In this document: positions 1 to 7,346 of the stretch, in pieces
How the letters are laid out: each line of letters starts with the position of its first letter
Numbering within the stretch: position 1 is the stretch's first letter
From: JAQGMJ01 sp036271855
GTDB taxonomy: Bacteria; Pseudomonadota; Gammaproteobacteria; Burkholderiales; JAEUOS01
NCBI GenBank assembly: GCA_036271855.1
Contig: DATAZV010000103.1
Location: 1-17,863, forward strand
DNA: 17,863 nt
Direction: 5' to 3'
The notes under the pieces: generated by a model
Told to the model about the DNA's origin: nothing
The model's database searches: none
What the model saw: only the letters and a program-made list of their open reading frames with translations
Made by a program: the position numbers and the translations under genes

Positions 1-812
1 CCATCGAATTCGGCGGCTCGGCGGTGCGCGGCCTGTCGATGGAAGGGCGCATGACCCTGTGCAACATGGCGATCGAGGCCGGTGCGCGCGCCGGCATGGT
101 CGGCGTCGACGACACCACGCTGAACTACCTCAAGGGCCGCACCTTCGCCCCCACCGGCCGCGAATGGGATGTGGCCTGCCAGTACTGGCGCACCATGAAG
201 ACCGACGACGGCGCGGCGTTCGACATCGTGGTCGAGATGCGCGGCGAAGAGATTCCGCCGCAGGTCACCTGGGGCACCTCGCCCGAGATGGTTACCACGG
301 TCGAAGGCCGGGTGCCCGACCCCGAGCGCGAAAAGGACGCCAGCAAGCGCGACGCGATGGAACGCGCGCTGATCTACATGGGCCTGGAGCCGAACGTGCC
401 GATCACCGACATTCGTGTCGACAAGGTGTTCATCGGCTCCTGCACCAACTCGCGCATCGAAGACATGCGCCAGGCGGCGTGGGTGGTCAAGCGCCTGGGC
501 AAGAAGGTGTCTTCCGGCGTGAAAGCCGCGCTGGTGGTGCCGGGTTCCGGCCAGGTCAAGCTGCAGGCCGAGGCCGAGGGCCTGGACAAGATTTTCAAGG
601 ACGCCGGTTTCGACTGGCGCGAGCCGGGCTGCTCGATGTGCCTGGCGATGAATGCCGACAAGCTGGAACCGGGCGAGCGCTGCGCCTCCACCTCGAACCG
701 TAATTTCGAGGGCCGGCAGGGCGCCGGCGGCCGTACCCACCTGGTGAGTCCCGCGATGGCTGCCGCTGCGGCCATCGAAGGCCGCTTTGCCGATATCCGC
801 AAGCTTCTCTAA
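1..812 (+). CDS. leuC: 3-isopropylmalate dehydratase large subunit, 5' end missing
   Basis: This is the large subunit of isopropylmalate isomerase, which with LeuD converts 2- to 3-isopropylmalate in leucine synthesis. The first full codon is at position 3 and 269 residues remain, so roughly the N-terminal 200 residues of a normal protein of about 470 lie outside the window. The visible part starts in the conserved stretch around SMEGRMTLCNM. Three cysteines of the expected [4Fe-4S] ligands are present: one in GSCTNSR (codon at 441) and two in CSMC (codons at 630 and 639). The C-terminal STSNRNFEGRQG signature of the aconitase superfamily is intact. GTG at 24 is in frame but is internal valine, because homology continues upstream to the window edge. 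leuD follows 13 codons' width downstream of nothing else: the gap is only 12 bases, indicating one operon. The paralogue aconitase is excluded by length and by the adjacent leuD. Confidence 0.97.
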   Translation, partial: IEFGGSAVRGLSMEGRMTLCNMAIEAGARAGMVGVDDTTLNYLKGRTFAPTGREWDVACQYWRTMKTDDGAAFDIVVEMRGEEIPPQVTWGTSPEMVTTVEGRVPDPEREKDASKRDAMERALIYMGLEPNVPITDIRVDKVFIGSCTNSRIEDMRQAAWVVKRLGKKVSSGVKAALVVPGSGQVKLQAEAEGLDKIFKDAGFDWREPGCSMCLAMNADKLEPGERCASTSNRNFEGRQGAGGRTHLVSPAMAAAAAIEGRFADIRKLL

Positions 813-824
813 GAGAACGAGATC

Positions 825-1484
825 ATGGAAAAACTGGTTATTCACAAGGGCCTCGCGGCGCCGATGGACCGCGAGAACGTCGATACCGACGCCATCATCC
901 CGAAACAATTCCTCAAGTCGATCTACAAGACCGGCTACGGCGAAAACCTGTTTGACGCCTGGCGCTACAAGGACGTCGGCGAGCCGGGCATGGACAATTC
1001 CAGGCGCCCGCTGAACCCGGACTTCATCCTGAACCAGCCGCGTTACAAGGGCGCATCGATCCTGGTGGCGGGCAAGAACTTCGGCTGCGGCTCCTCGCGC
1101 GAGCATGCGCCCTGGGCGCTGCAGCAGTACGGCTTTCGCGCGGTGATCGCACCTTCCTTCGCCGACATCTTTTTCAACAATTCGTACAAGAACGGCTTTT
1201 TGCCGATCGTGCTGACGGCCGACCAGGCGCGCCGATTGATTGATAAAATCAACGGCTTCGTCGGCTTCCAGATCGAAATCGACCTGCCGCGCCAGGTGGT
1301 GATCGCCGACGGCGAGGAAATGCCTTTCGAAATCACCGGCCACCGCAAGTACTGCATGGTCAACGGTTTCGACGATATCAGCCTGACCTTGCTGCAGGCG
1401 GAGAAGATCCGCAAGTTCGAAGAGGCGCGCAAGATCCGCCACCCCTATTATTTCAGCACCAACGTAGCGAACGCATCGTCATGA
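825..1484 (+). CDS. leuD: 3-isopropylmalate dehydratase small subunit
   Basis: This 219-residue protein is the swivel-domain subunit that pairs with LeuC to form isopropylmalate isomerase in the cytoplasm. Recognisable family motifs are NVDTDAIIPKQFLKS near the N-terminus, the substrate-loop region GYGENLFDAWRY, and the strong signature NFGCGSSREHAPWAL followed by ADIFFNNSYKNGFLP. The length is slightly above the roughly 200 residues of the enterobacterial protein, the extra being at the C-terminus. The ATG at 825 is preceded by a purine-rich stretch (AAGAGAACGAG) rather than a textbook Shine-Dalgarno sequence. The gene lies 12 bases after leuC, and its TGA overlaps the leuB start in an ATGA arrangement, so LeuD and LeuB are probably translationally coupled. 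Nothing looks broken. Confidence 0.97.
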   Translation: MEKLVIHKGLAAPMDRENVDTDAIIPKQFLKSIYKTGYGENLFDAWRYKDVGEPGMDNSRRPLNPDFILNQPRYKGASILVAGKNFGCGSSREHAPWALQQYGFRAVIAPSFADIFFNNSYKNGFLPIVLTADQARRLIDKINGFVGFQIEIDLPRQVVIADGEEMPFEITGHRKYCMVNGFDDISLTLLQAEKIRKFEEARKIRHPYYFSTNVANASS

Positions 1485-2548
1485 AAATTGCAGTTCTCCC
1501 CGGCGACGGTATCGGTCAAGAGATCACGGTTCAATCGGTCCGTGTACTGAAGGCGCTCGGCCTGTCGATGGAGCTCGAAGAAGCGCCGGTCGGCGGGGCT
1601 GCGTACGACAAGAGCGGCGACCCGCTGCCCGAAGCCACGCTGAAGCTCGCCAAGGCGTCCGACGCGATTCTGTTCGGCTCCATCGGCGGCCCGCAGTACG
1701 ACACCCTGCCGCGCGCGAAACGCCCGGAGCAGGCGCTGCTCGGCCTGCGCAAGCAGTTGAACCTGTTCGCCAACCTGCGCCCCTCGATCGTCTATCCGGA
1801 ACTGGTGAATGCCTCGACGCTGAAGCCCGAAGTGGTCTCGGGCCTGGACGTGCTGATTTTGCGTGAACTCACCGGCGATATTTACTTCGGCCAACCGCGC
1901 GGCATCCGCACGGTGGAAAAGGGGCCGTGGGCGGGGCAGCGCGAGGGCTTCGACACCATGCATTACGCCGAAGGCGAAGTGCGGCGCATCATGCACGTCG
2001 GTTTCATTGCCGCCCGCAAGCGCGGCAAGAAGCTGTGTTCGGTGGACAAGTCCAACGTGATGGAGACTTCGCAACTGTGGCGCGAAGTCGCCACCGAAGT
2101 CGCCAAGGAATATCCGGATATTGAATTTTCCAGCATGTACGTGGACAATGCTGCAATGCAACTCGTGCGTAACCCCAAGCAGTTCGACGTCATCGTCACC
2201 GGCAACATGTTCGGCGACATCCTGTCGGACGAGGCCTCCATGCTGACCGGCTCGATCGGCATGCAGCCCTCGGCTTCGCTCAACGAAAGCCGCCAGGGCC
2301 TGTACGAGCCGATCCACGGCTCGGCGCCCGACATCGCCGGCAAGAACATCGCCAATCCGCTGGCTTCCATTCTCTCCGCCGCCATGCTGCTGCGCTATTC
2401 CTTCGACCAGGAAGCGGCCGCCGTGAAGATCGAAACCGCGGTGCGCAAGGTGCTCAAGGATGGCCTGCGCACAGCCGACATTTACGAGACCGGCACCACT
2501 AAAGTGGGCACCAAAGAAATGGGCGACGCCGTCCTCAAAGCGTTATAG
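1481..2548 (+). CDS. leuB: 3-isopropylmalate dehydrogenase
   Basis: LeuB is a cytoplasmic, NAD-dependent enzyme that oxidatively decarboxylates 3-isopropylmalate to 2-ketoisocaproate, one step before leucine. The 355-residue length is typical. Visible motifs are the N-terminal GDGIG (residues 8-12), the substrate-binding RELTGDIYFG starting at Arg128, the catalytic lysine Lys190 in VDKSNVM, and the metal-binding aspartates Asp246 and Asp250 in FGDILSDEASML. The C-terminal NAD-binding loop GSAPDIAGKNIANP is also present. The Arg-rich RELTGDIYFG form favours isopropylmalate over isocitrate or tartrate dehydrogenase. The start codon lies inside the end of leuD (ATGA overlap). The gene ends the leucine block; the next gene, asd, is 91 bases away behind a structured intergenic region. 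Confidence 0.97.
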   Translation: MKIAVLPGDGIGQEITVQSVRVLKALGLSMELEEAPVGGAAYDKSGDPLPEATLKLAKASDAILFGSIGGPQYDTLPRAKRPEQALLGLRKQLNLFANLRPSIVYPELVNASTLKPEVVSGLDVLILRELTGDIYFGQPRGIRTVEKGPWAGQREGFDTMHYAEGEVRRIMHVGFIAARKRGKKLCSVDKSNVMETSQLWREVATEVAKEYPDIEFSSMYVDNAAMQLVRNPKQFDVIVTGNMFGDILSDEASMLTGSIGMQPSASLNESRQGLYEPIHGSAPDIAGKNIANPLASILSAAMLLRYSFDQEAAAVKIETAVRKVLKDGLRTADIYETGTTKVGTKEMGDAVLKAL

Positions 2549-2555
2549 GTTCAAG

Positions 2556-2625
2556 GTTTCAGTTGTCACGGTCCCAAGCCCTGGCGCTGGGACCGAAAAG
2601 AGGTAGAGTTTCGACAACTGCAAAC
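2556..2625 (+). promoter_or_regulatory. Nested inverted repeats between leuB and asd (putative RNA structure)
   Basis: Two perfect 8-base inverted repeats are nested. The outer arms are CAGTTGTC (2560-2567) and GACAACTG (2613-2620). They extend by four more pairs (GTTT 2556-2559 with AAAC 2622-2625) if base 2621 bulges. The inner arms are CGGTCCCA (2569-2576) and TGGGACCG (2588-2595) with an 11-base loop. There is no run of T after the inner stem, so it is not a standard intrinsic terminator. The structure ends 14 bases before the asd start codon. It could control readthrough from leu into asd, stabilise the mRNA, or affect asd translation. The function is inference. Confidence 0.4.
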
Positions 2626-2639
2626 TGGGGTCAGGCATC

Positions 2640-3755
2640 ATGAAAAAAGTAGGGTTGGTCGGCTGGCGCGGCATGGTCGGTTCAGTGCTGATGCAGCGCA
2701 TGGAAGCCGAGGGCGATTTTCGCCACATCGAGCCGGTGTTTTTCTCCACTTCCGCCGCGGGCCGCGAAGGCCCCACCGTGGGCGGCAAGCCCTCGGGTAG
2801 GCTGCTGGACGCCGGCAGCATCGACGACCTGAAAAAAATGGACATCGTCATCACCTGCCAGGGTGGCGACTGGACCAACGAGGTCTATCCGAAGCTGCGC
2901 GCTAGCGGCTGGAAGGGTTACTGGATCGACGCCGCCTCGGCGCTACGGATGAAAAACGACGCGCTGATCATCCTCGACCCGGTCAACATGGACGTGATCG
3001 CCCGTGGTCTGAAGGACGGCGTGCGCGACTACATCGGCGGCAATTGCACCGTCAGCCTGATGCTGATGTCCCTGCACGGCCTGTTCAAGGCCGACCTGGT
3101 CGAGTGGATGAGCGTCATGACCTACCAGGCGGCCTCCGGCGCCGGTGCCGCCAGCATGCGCGAGTTGCTGGCGCAAATGGGTGCGCTGCATGATCCGGTG
3201 GCGGGCCTGCTGAAGGACCCGGCGTCGGCGATTCTCGACATCGATCGCCAGGTCTCCACCACCATGCGCTCGCCGGAGTTCCCGACGCAGGAATTCGGCG
3301 CGCCCCTGGCCGGCAGCCTGATCGCCTGGATCGACAAGGACCTGGGCAACGGCCAGTCGAAAGAGGAGTGGAAGGGCGCCGCCGAAGGCAACAAGATCCT
3401 CGGGCGCGAAACCAGCCCGATCCCGATCGATGGCCTGTGCGTGCGCATCGGCGCGATGCGCTGCCATTCGCAGGCGCTGACCATCAAGCTGACCCAGGAC
3501 GTGCCGCTGGACGAGATCGAGGGCCTGCTGGCCGACGCCAACCCCTGGGCCAGCGTGATCCCGAACCGGCGCGACGAGACCATTGCCGATCTGTCGCCGG
3601 CCAAAGTCACCGGCACCCTGCAGACCCCGGTGGGGCGCCTGCGCAAGCTGGCCATGGGGCCGGAGTACATCTCGGCCTTCACCGTGGGCGACCAGCTGTT
3701 ATGGGGCGCTGCCGAGCCTTTGCGGCGCATGCTGCGCATCCTGCTGGAAGCTTGA
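2640..3755 (+). CDS. asd: Aspartate-semialdehyde dehydrogenase
   Basis: Asd reduces aspartyl-4-phosphate to aspartate semialdehyde using NADPH, the branch point to diaminopimelate/lysine, threonine and methionine. The 371-residue length fits the Gram-negative (E. coli-like, about 367) branch. The N-terminal Rossmann motif reads VGLVGWRGMVGSVL. The catalytic cysteine is Cys136 in GGNCTVS, and the acid/base histidine is His276 in AMRCHSQAL. The insert typical of the proteobacterial enzyme is present (TYQAASGAGAASMREL). The ATG at 2640 is the natural start because the Rossmann strand begins within three residues of it. The Shine-Dalgarno sequence is weak (GGGG, 2627-2630). The gene stands 91 bases after leuB and is followed by two hairpins, so it probably ends a leu-asd transcript. 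In Betaproteobacteria leuB-asd-fimV is a familiar order. Confidence 0.97.
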   Translation: MKKVGLVGWRGMVGSVLMQRMEAEGDFRHIEPVFFSTSAAGREGPTVGGKPSGRLLDAGSIDDLKKMDIVITCQGGDWTNEVYPKLRASGWKGYWIDAASALRMKNDALIILDPVNMDVIARGLKDGVRDYIGGNCTVSLMLMSLHGLFKADLVEWMSVMTYQAASGAGAASMRELLAQMGALHDPVAGLLKDPASAILDIDRQVSTTMRSPEFPTQEFGAPLAGSLIAWIDKDLGNGQSKEEWKGAAEGNKILGRETSPIPIDGLCVRIGAMRCHSQALTIKLTQDVPLDEIEGLLADANPWASVIPNRRDETIADLSPAKVTGTLQTPVGRLRKLAMGPEYISAFTVGDQLLWGAAEPLRRMLRILLEA

Positions 3756-3767
3756 AGAATCACGGAT

Positions 3768-3786
3768 AAGGGGGCTGCGCCCCCTT
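3768..3786 (+). terminator. GC-rich hairpin just after asd
   Basis: AAGGGGGC (3768-3775) pairs perfectly with GCCCCCTT (3779-3786) across a TGC loop, beginning 12 bases after the asd stop. No T-tract follows (TGATAATCC), so by itself it is a weak intrinsic terminator. It could instead protect the 3' end of the mRNA or be one copy of a dispersed palindrome. Confidence 0.45.
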
Positions 3787-3865
3787 GATAATCCACCGAT
3801 TCCAGAACGGTGCTGGCGTCGCATCGCACTTCCACCGGGACTGGTTCGGCGTTCATCGGAGATTG

Positions 3866-3893
3866 AAAAAAAGGGAGCCGCGGCTCCCTTTTT
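3866..3893 (+). terminator. Bidirectional intrinsic terminator downstream of asd
   Basis: GGGAGCCG (3873-3880) is followed directly by its complement CGGCTCCC (3881-3888), giving a stem with the centre bases as loop. It is flanked by seven A on the left and five T on the right. The A- and T-runs make it work on either strand. It should end the asd transcript and separate it from fimV. Confidence 0.85.
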
Positions 3894-4253
3894 CGTGGTT
3901 TCAGCCGACTTTTGGGCAAATTTGATCCGCTTGCCGCCGCCGCGCGTATCAGTGCGTAACGTTGCTTGCAGCCAACACATGTCCATGTCCTACAGTGCCG
4001 CCCCATACTTCAAGTCAAGGCTTAGCTTGCATGGCTAACCTTTTGATGTTAACTTCATAATCTGGGGAAATCGCTACCTGCGCGTGGTCTTTGGGATTTG
4101 CATGTCCGAAGCGTGCAGGAGAAGTATGAGCACCTGGGATGCTGTCGGCATGGTTGGCATGCGTTTTTGCATGCGCCCGGCGGGGTCTGCAGGGGGCGTT
4201 TACACGTCTGGGCAACCCATCGTAATTTGAGGGAGCCGGGGGAGTTAGTCACC
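3894..4253 (+). other. fimV upstream region, no gene recognised
   Basis: These 360 bases follow the asd terminator and run to the fimV start. They contain no credible gene: the fimV frame stays open back to a TTG at 4098, but those 52 extra residues precede a clear signal peptide and look like noise. The part around 4020-4075 is visibly richer in A and T than the surroundings, with CATAAT at 4056-4061, so the fimV promoter is probably here. I could not find a convincing -35 partner at 16-18 bases. Small repeats are GCATGC twice (4157-4162 and 4169-4174, able to form a hairpin) and CATGTC twice near 3980. The promoter placement is inference. Confidence 0.4.
4238..4244 (+). promoter_or_regulatory. 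Ribosome binding site deciding the fimV start
   Basis: GGGGGAG lies 9 bases before the GTG at 4254. The protein from this GTG begins MRQHKLKK, a basic N-region followed by a hydrophobic core and an AHA cleavage motif. This supports GTG 4254 over any upstream in-frame start. Confidence 0.65.
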
Positions 4254-7200
4254 GTGAGACAACACAAACTCAAGAAAATCGCCGTTGCTACAGCGCTGGC
4301 CCTGTCGGGCGCGGCGCTGCTGGCGCCTGGCGCGCACGCAGCCGGACTGGGGCAGATCAATGTGCTCTCCGGTCTGGGTCAGCCGCTGCGGGCGGAAATC
4401 GATCTCACCTCGGTGACCCGCCAGGAGGCCAGTACCCTCGCCGGCAAGATGGCCGGGCCGGATGCCTATCGCCAGGCCGGCGTCGAGATGAGCCCGGCGA
4501 TGCTCGGCGTGCGCGTCGCGGTCAATCGCCGCGCCAACGGCAACTACTACCTGAGCCTGTCCACCGTCCAGCCGGTCAACGACCCGTTTGTCGATGCACT
4601 GATCGAACTCAACTGGGCCAGCGGCCGCCTGGTGCGCGAATACACCTTCCTGCTCGACCCGGCCGAAATGAAGCCGGTGAGCCCGCCGGTGGTTGCCGCC
4701 GCGCCCGCCCCCGCGCCTGTTGCTGCGCCGGTGGCCCCGCCCGCCGCCGAGCCGCCTGCCGCCACGGCGCCCGCACCTGCCGCCGCGCCGACCGAGAGCA
4801 CGCCGGCGCCCGCTGCCAGCACGCCCGCGCCCACGATGCCCGAAGCCGTCAAGCCGGCTGAAGCGCCCAAGCCGGCCGCTGCCGCCGGCAGCTACACCGT
4901 GAAAAACGGCGACACCGCGGCGAAAATCGCCGGCAAGAACAAGGCCGAGGGCGTCAGCCTGGACCAGATGCTGGTCGCGCTGTACCGCAACAACCAGGAC
5001 GCCTTCGTCAACGGCAACATCAACCGCCTGAAGAGCGGAGTGATCCTCAACCTGCCGGACAAGGACACCGCTGCGGCAGTGGCGCCGGACGACGCGCACC
5101 GCCTGCTGGTGGCGCAATCGGCCGACTGGAAGGCCTATCAGGACAAGGTCGCCGGCACCGCGCAGACCGCGCCGGCGCCGGTCGTGGCCGCGCCGAAAAA
5201 AGAATCCAAGGGCCGCATCACCGCCAAGGTCCAGGACCAGGCGCAAAAGAGCGAGCCGCGTGATCAGCTGAAACTGTCGAAGGCCGACAGCGCGCCCGCC
5301 AAGGGTTCGAAGAAGGGCGCCGCCGCGTCGCGCGTTTCGGAAGAAGACCTGGTCGCCAAGGAACGCGCGCTCAAGGACGCCAACTCCCGCGTGGCCGAGC
5401 TGGAAAAGAACGTCCGCGACCTGCAAAAGCTGGTCGAGGTGAAGAACCAGAGCCTGTCCGACCTGCAAAAGCAGGCCGCGCAAGCCAAGGCGGATGCCGC
5501 CAAGAAAGCCGCGGAGCCGGTCAAGGCTGCGCCGCCGCCCCCGCCGCCGGTGGTGGCCAAAGCCGAACCGCCGAAGATAGAGCCGCCGAAAGCGGTTGAG
5601 CCGCCCAAGGCCGAGCCGCCGAAAGCAGTCGAAGCCCCGAAGGCGCCGGAACCGCCGAAGGCTGCCGAAGCTGTAAAGGCGCCGGATGCCCCCAAGGCCC
5701 CCGATGCAATGAAGGCCCCGGACGCCGCCAAGGCAGCCGATGCCAGCGCCTCCGCCGGTGCCGCCACCACTGCGGTTGCTGCTGCCGACGCCACCAAGCC
5801 GGCCGCCGCCGAAGCGCCGAAAGCCGCCGAGCCGCCGAAGGTCGAAGCGCCCAAGGCGCCGCCGAAAAAGGCCGCCCCGCCGCCCCCGCCGCCGCCCGAG
5901 CCCAGCCTGATGGATGAGTTCCTCACCAACCCGCTGTATCTGGGCGGCGCAGGGCTGGTGCTGGTACTGCTGGGTGGCTATGCCGCCTTCGCGGTGCGCC
6001 GCAAGCGCAAGGTCGACTCCTTCGAGAGCAGCATCATCACCGGCGGCGACCTGAAGGCCAATTCGGTCTTCGGCAACACCGGCGGCCAGAGCGTGGACAC
6101 CGGCAACAGCTCCTTCCAGAGCGACTTCTCGCAAGTCGGCCCGGGTGCGATCGATGCCGACGAGGTCGACCCGGTCGCCGAGGCCGACGTCTACATGGCC
6201 TATGGCCGCGACGCCCAGGCCGAGGAAATCCTCAAGGAAGCCCTGGTCAAGGACCCGAATCGCCAGACCGTGCGCATGAAGCTGCTGGAAATCTACAGCC
6301 AGCGCCGCGATCCGGCCAATTTCGCGGCCGCCGCCACCGACCTGCGCAACGCCACCGGCGGCCAGGGCGAGCAGTGGAACCGCGCTGCCGCGCTGGGCCA
6401 CCAGATCGACCCGACCAACCCGATGTACGGCGGCAGCGGCGCGGCCGCGCCGGCCGACAATCCCACGGCCACCCAGCCTTTGGCAGCTGCCGCCCTGGCT
6501 GCCGCGGCCGGCGGGGTCGGCTCGATCTCGGACTACAACGCCGACAAGACCCTGACGCTGAACTCCTTCCATCCGGCGGGCGGCGCGGTCGAAGACCCGC
6601 TGACCAAGACCGTTGCACTGGAGGCCCTGCAGAACAAGGGCGAGGCGCCGGACATCGACCTGGACTTCGACCTCGGCGGCGATACCACCAAGGAAAAGGC
6701 CTCCGCGCCCGACTTCGTGCTCGACAGCACCACCACCGCGGAGCAGGCCCCGGCCTCCTCCGGTAACGATGTCGACTTCGATCTGGGCGGCTTCGGCGGT
6801 GCCGCGGCGGCGCCGGAATCGTCGGGCCCGAACACCGAGCCCGACACTGATTTCTCGCCCTCCGGCACCCTGATCATGGAAGCGCCCAGCCTGGGCGGCG
6901 GCGAAAAGACCGTGGAAATGTCCCCCATGGGCATTCCCGAGGCGCCGACCGAAGAAGGCGGCAACAACATCGATTTCGATTTCGACATCGGTGCGCCGGC
7001 CGCCGAGGCACCCGCCGCGCCGGCTGCCGCAGCGGCCCCGGCCGCCGGCGGCGGCATGGACTTCGATCTCGCTTCGATCTCGCTCGAACTGCCGGGCGGC
7101 GGTGATGCCCCTGCCGCCGGCGGCGGTGCCGCCGACGACGCCGCCACCCAGCTCGACCTGGCCAAGGCCTATCACGAGATGGGTGACAAGGACGGCGCCA

Positions 7201-7280
7201 AGGAACTGCTGGGCGAAGTCCTCAAAGAGGGCAGCGCCGCGCAGCAGGCCGAGGCGCAGCAACTGCTGGCTTCGATCTAA
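4254..7280 (+). CDS. fimV: FimV-like polarity protein with LysM, transmembrane and C-terminal FimV domains
   Basis: This 1008-residue protein resembles FimV/HubP/TspA, inner-membrane proteins that bind septal and polar peptidoglycan and recruit type IV pilus and polar factors. In order it has a signal peptide (1-29, ending AHA) and a FimV N-terminal domain (about 31-140, opening GLGQINVLSGLGQPLRAEI). Next are an Ala/Pro-rich linker and a LysM-like domain (about 212-270, SYTVKNGDTAAKIA). A coiled coil (about 362-420) and a Pro-Lys-Ala repeat (about 438-496, see repeat entry) precede one membrane span (about 561-581) followed by RRKRK. The cytoplasmic part has a TPR-like helix pair (about 643-700), an acidic low-complexity stretch with four DFD(L/I) motifs, and a C-terminal FimV domain (about 963-1008, LDLAKAYHEMGDKDGAKELL). 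This is the standard FimV plan. The start is GTG with a good ribosome site. It sits alone between two terminators, so it is likely its own transcript. Its exact partner set is unknown here. Confidence 0.92.
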   Translation: MRQHKLKKIAVATALALSGAALLAPGAHAAGLGQINVLSGLGQPLRAEIDLTSVTRQEASTLAGKMAGPDAYRQAGVEMSPAMLGVRVAVNRRANGNYYLSLSTVQPVNDPFVDALIELNWASGRLVREYTFLLDPAEMKPVSPPVVAAAPAPAPVAAPVAPPAAEPPAATAPAPAAAPTESTPAPAASTPAPTMPEAVKPAEAPKPAAAAGSYTVKNGDTAAKIAGKNKAEGVSLDQMLVALYRNNQDAFVNGNINRLKSGVILNLPDKDTAAAVAPDDAHRLLVAQSADWKAYQDKVAGTAQTAPAPVVAAPKKESKGRITAKVQDQAQKSEPRDQLKLSKADSAPAKGSKKGAAASRVSEEDLVAKERALKDANSRVAELEKNVRDLQKLVEVKNQSLSDLQKQAAQAKADAAKKAAEPVKAAPPPPPPVVAKAEPPKIEPPKAVEPPKAEPPKAVEAPKAPEPPKAAEAVKAPDAPKAPDAMKAPDAAKAADASASAGAATTAVAAADATKPAAAEAPKAAEPPKVEAPKAPPKKAAPPPPPPPEPSLMDEFLTNPLYLGGAGLVLVLLGGYAAFAVRRKRKVDSFESSIITGGDLKANSVFGNTGGQSVDTGNSSFQSDFSQVGPGAIDADEVDPVAEADVYMAYGRDAQAEEILKEALVKDPNRQTVRMKLLEIYSQRRDPANFAAAATDLRNATGGQGEQWNRAAALGHQIDPTNPMYGGSGAAAPADNPTATQPLAAAALAAAAGGVGSISDYNADKTLTLNSFHPAGGAVEDPLTKTVALEALQNKGEAPDIDLDFDLGGDTTKEKASAPDFVLDSTTTAEQAPASSGNDVDFDLGGFGGAAAAPESSGPNTEPDTDFSPSGTLIMEAPSLGGGEKTVEMSPMGIPEAPTEEGGNNIDFDFDIGAPAAEAPAAPAAAAAPAAGGGMDFDLASISLELPGGGDAPAAGGGAADDAATQLDLAKAYHEMGDKDGAKELLGEVLKEGSAAQQAEAQQLLASI
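5565..5740 (+). repeat. Degenerate EPPKA / APDA tandem repeat inside fimV
   Basis: In-frame units of 4-5 residues (EPPKI, EPPKAV, EPPKAE, APKAPE, APDAPK, APDAMK and so on) occupy residues about 438-496. They continue more loosely at 5815-5880 (EAPKAAEPPKV). They form the extended periplasmic segment before the membrane span. Copy number in such tracts is often variable between strains (general knowledge). Confidence 0.7.
6651..7073 (+). repeat. Four spaced DFD(L/I)(G) motifs in the fimV cytoplasmic region
   Basis: The motif recurs at residues 804-808 (DFDLG), 841-845 (DFDLG), 909-913 (DFDIG) and 936-939 (DFDL), each preceded by small or acidic residues. The spacing is irregular (37, 68 and 27 residues), so these look like separate short linear motifs in a disordered acidic region rather than a tandem array. 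A role as docking sites is inference. Confidence 0.6.
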
Positions 7281-7297
7281 GCGTCTCGTTTGACCGG

Positions 7298-7329
7298 AAC
7301 GGGTGGCTCACGCCACCCGTTTTGTTTTT
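7298..7329 (+). terminator. Intrinsic terminator after fimV
   Basis: AACGGGTGGC (7298-7307) pairs with GCCACCCGTT (7312-7321) across the loop TCAC, giving a perfect 10-pair stem. The 3' side is followed by TTGTTTTT. It starts 17 bases after the fimV stop and ends 17 bases before the truA start codon, so it should end fimV transcription just before truA. Confidence 0.9.
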
Positions 7330-7346
7330 CCGCGTACTCTTCATCA

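Noticed and set aside
1244..1249. TAAAAT inside leuD, and similar TAGAAT hexamers at 8487 (trpF) and 13060 (folC), as internal promoters
   Set aside because: None has an acceptable -35 element at 16-18 bases. All lie in coding sequence where such hexamers can occur by chance.
4155..4170. A sigma-54-like element TGGCATG...TTGC upstream of fimV
   Set aside because: The spacing between GG and GC is 11 bases instead of the strictly required 10, and no activator site is seen.
4098..4253. A 52-codon N-terminal extension of FimV from TTG 4098
   Set aside because: The protein from GTG 4254 starts with a proper signal peptide and has a good ribosome site. The extension would bury the signal and carries no conserved sequence.
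4245..7262. A minus-strand open frame of about 1000 codons opposite fimV
   Set aside because: Its translation is extremely rich in Gly, Arg and Leu with no domain, and it mirrors the Ala/Pro/Lys codons of fimV. FimV shows a signal peptide and domains, so the antisense frame is a GC-content shadow.
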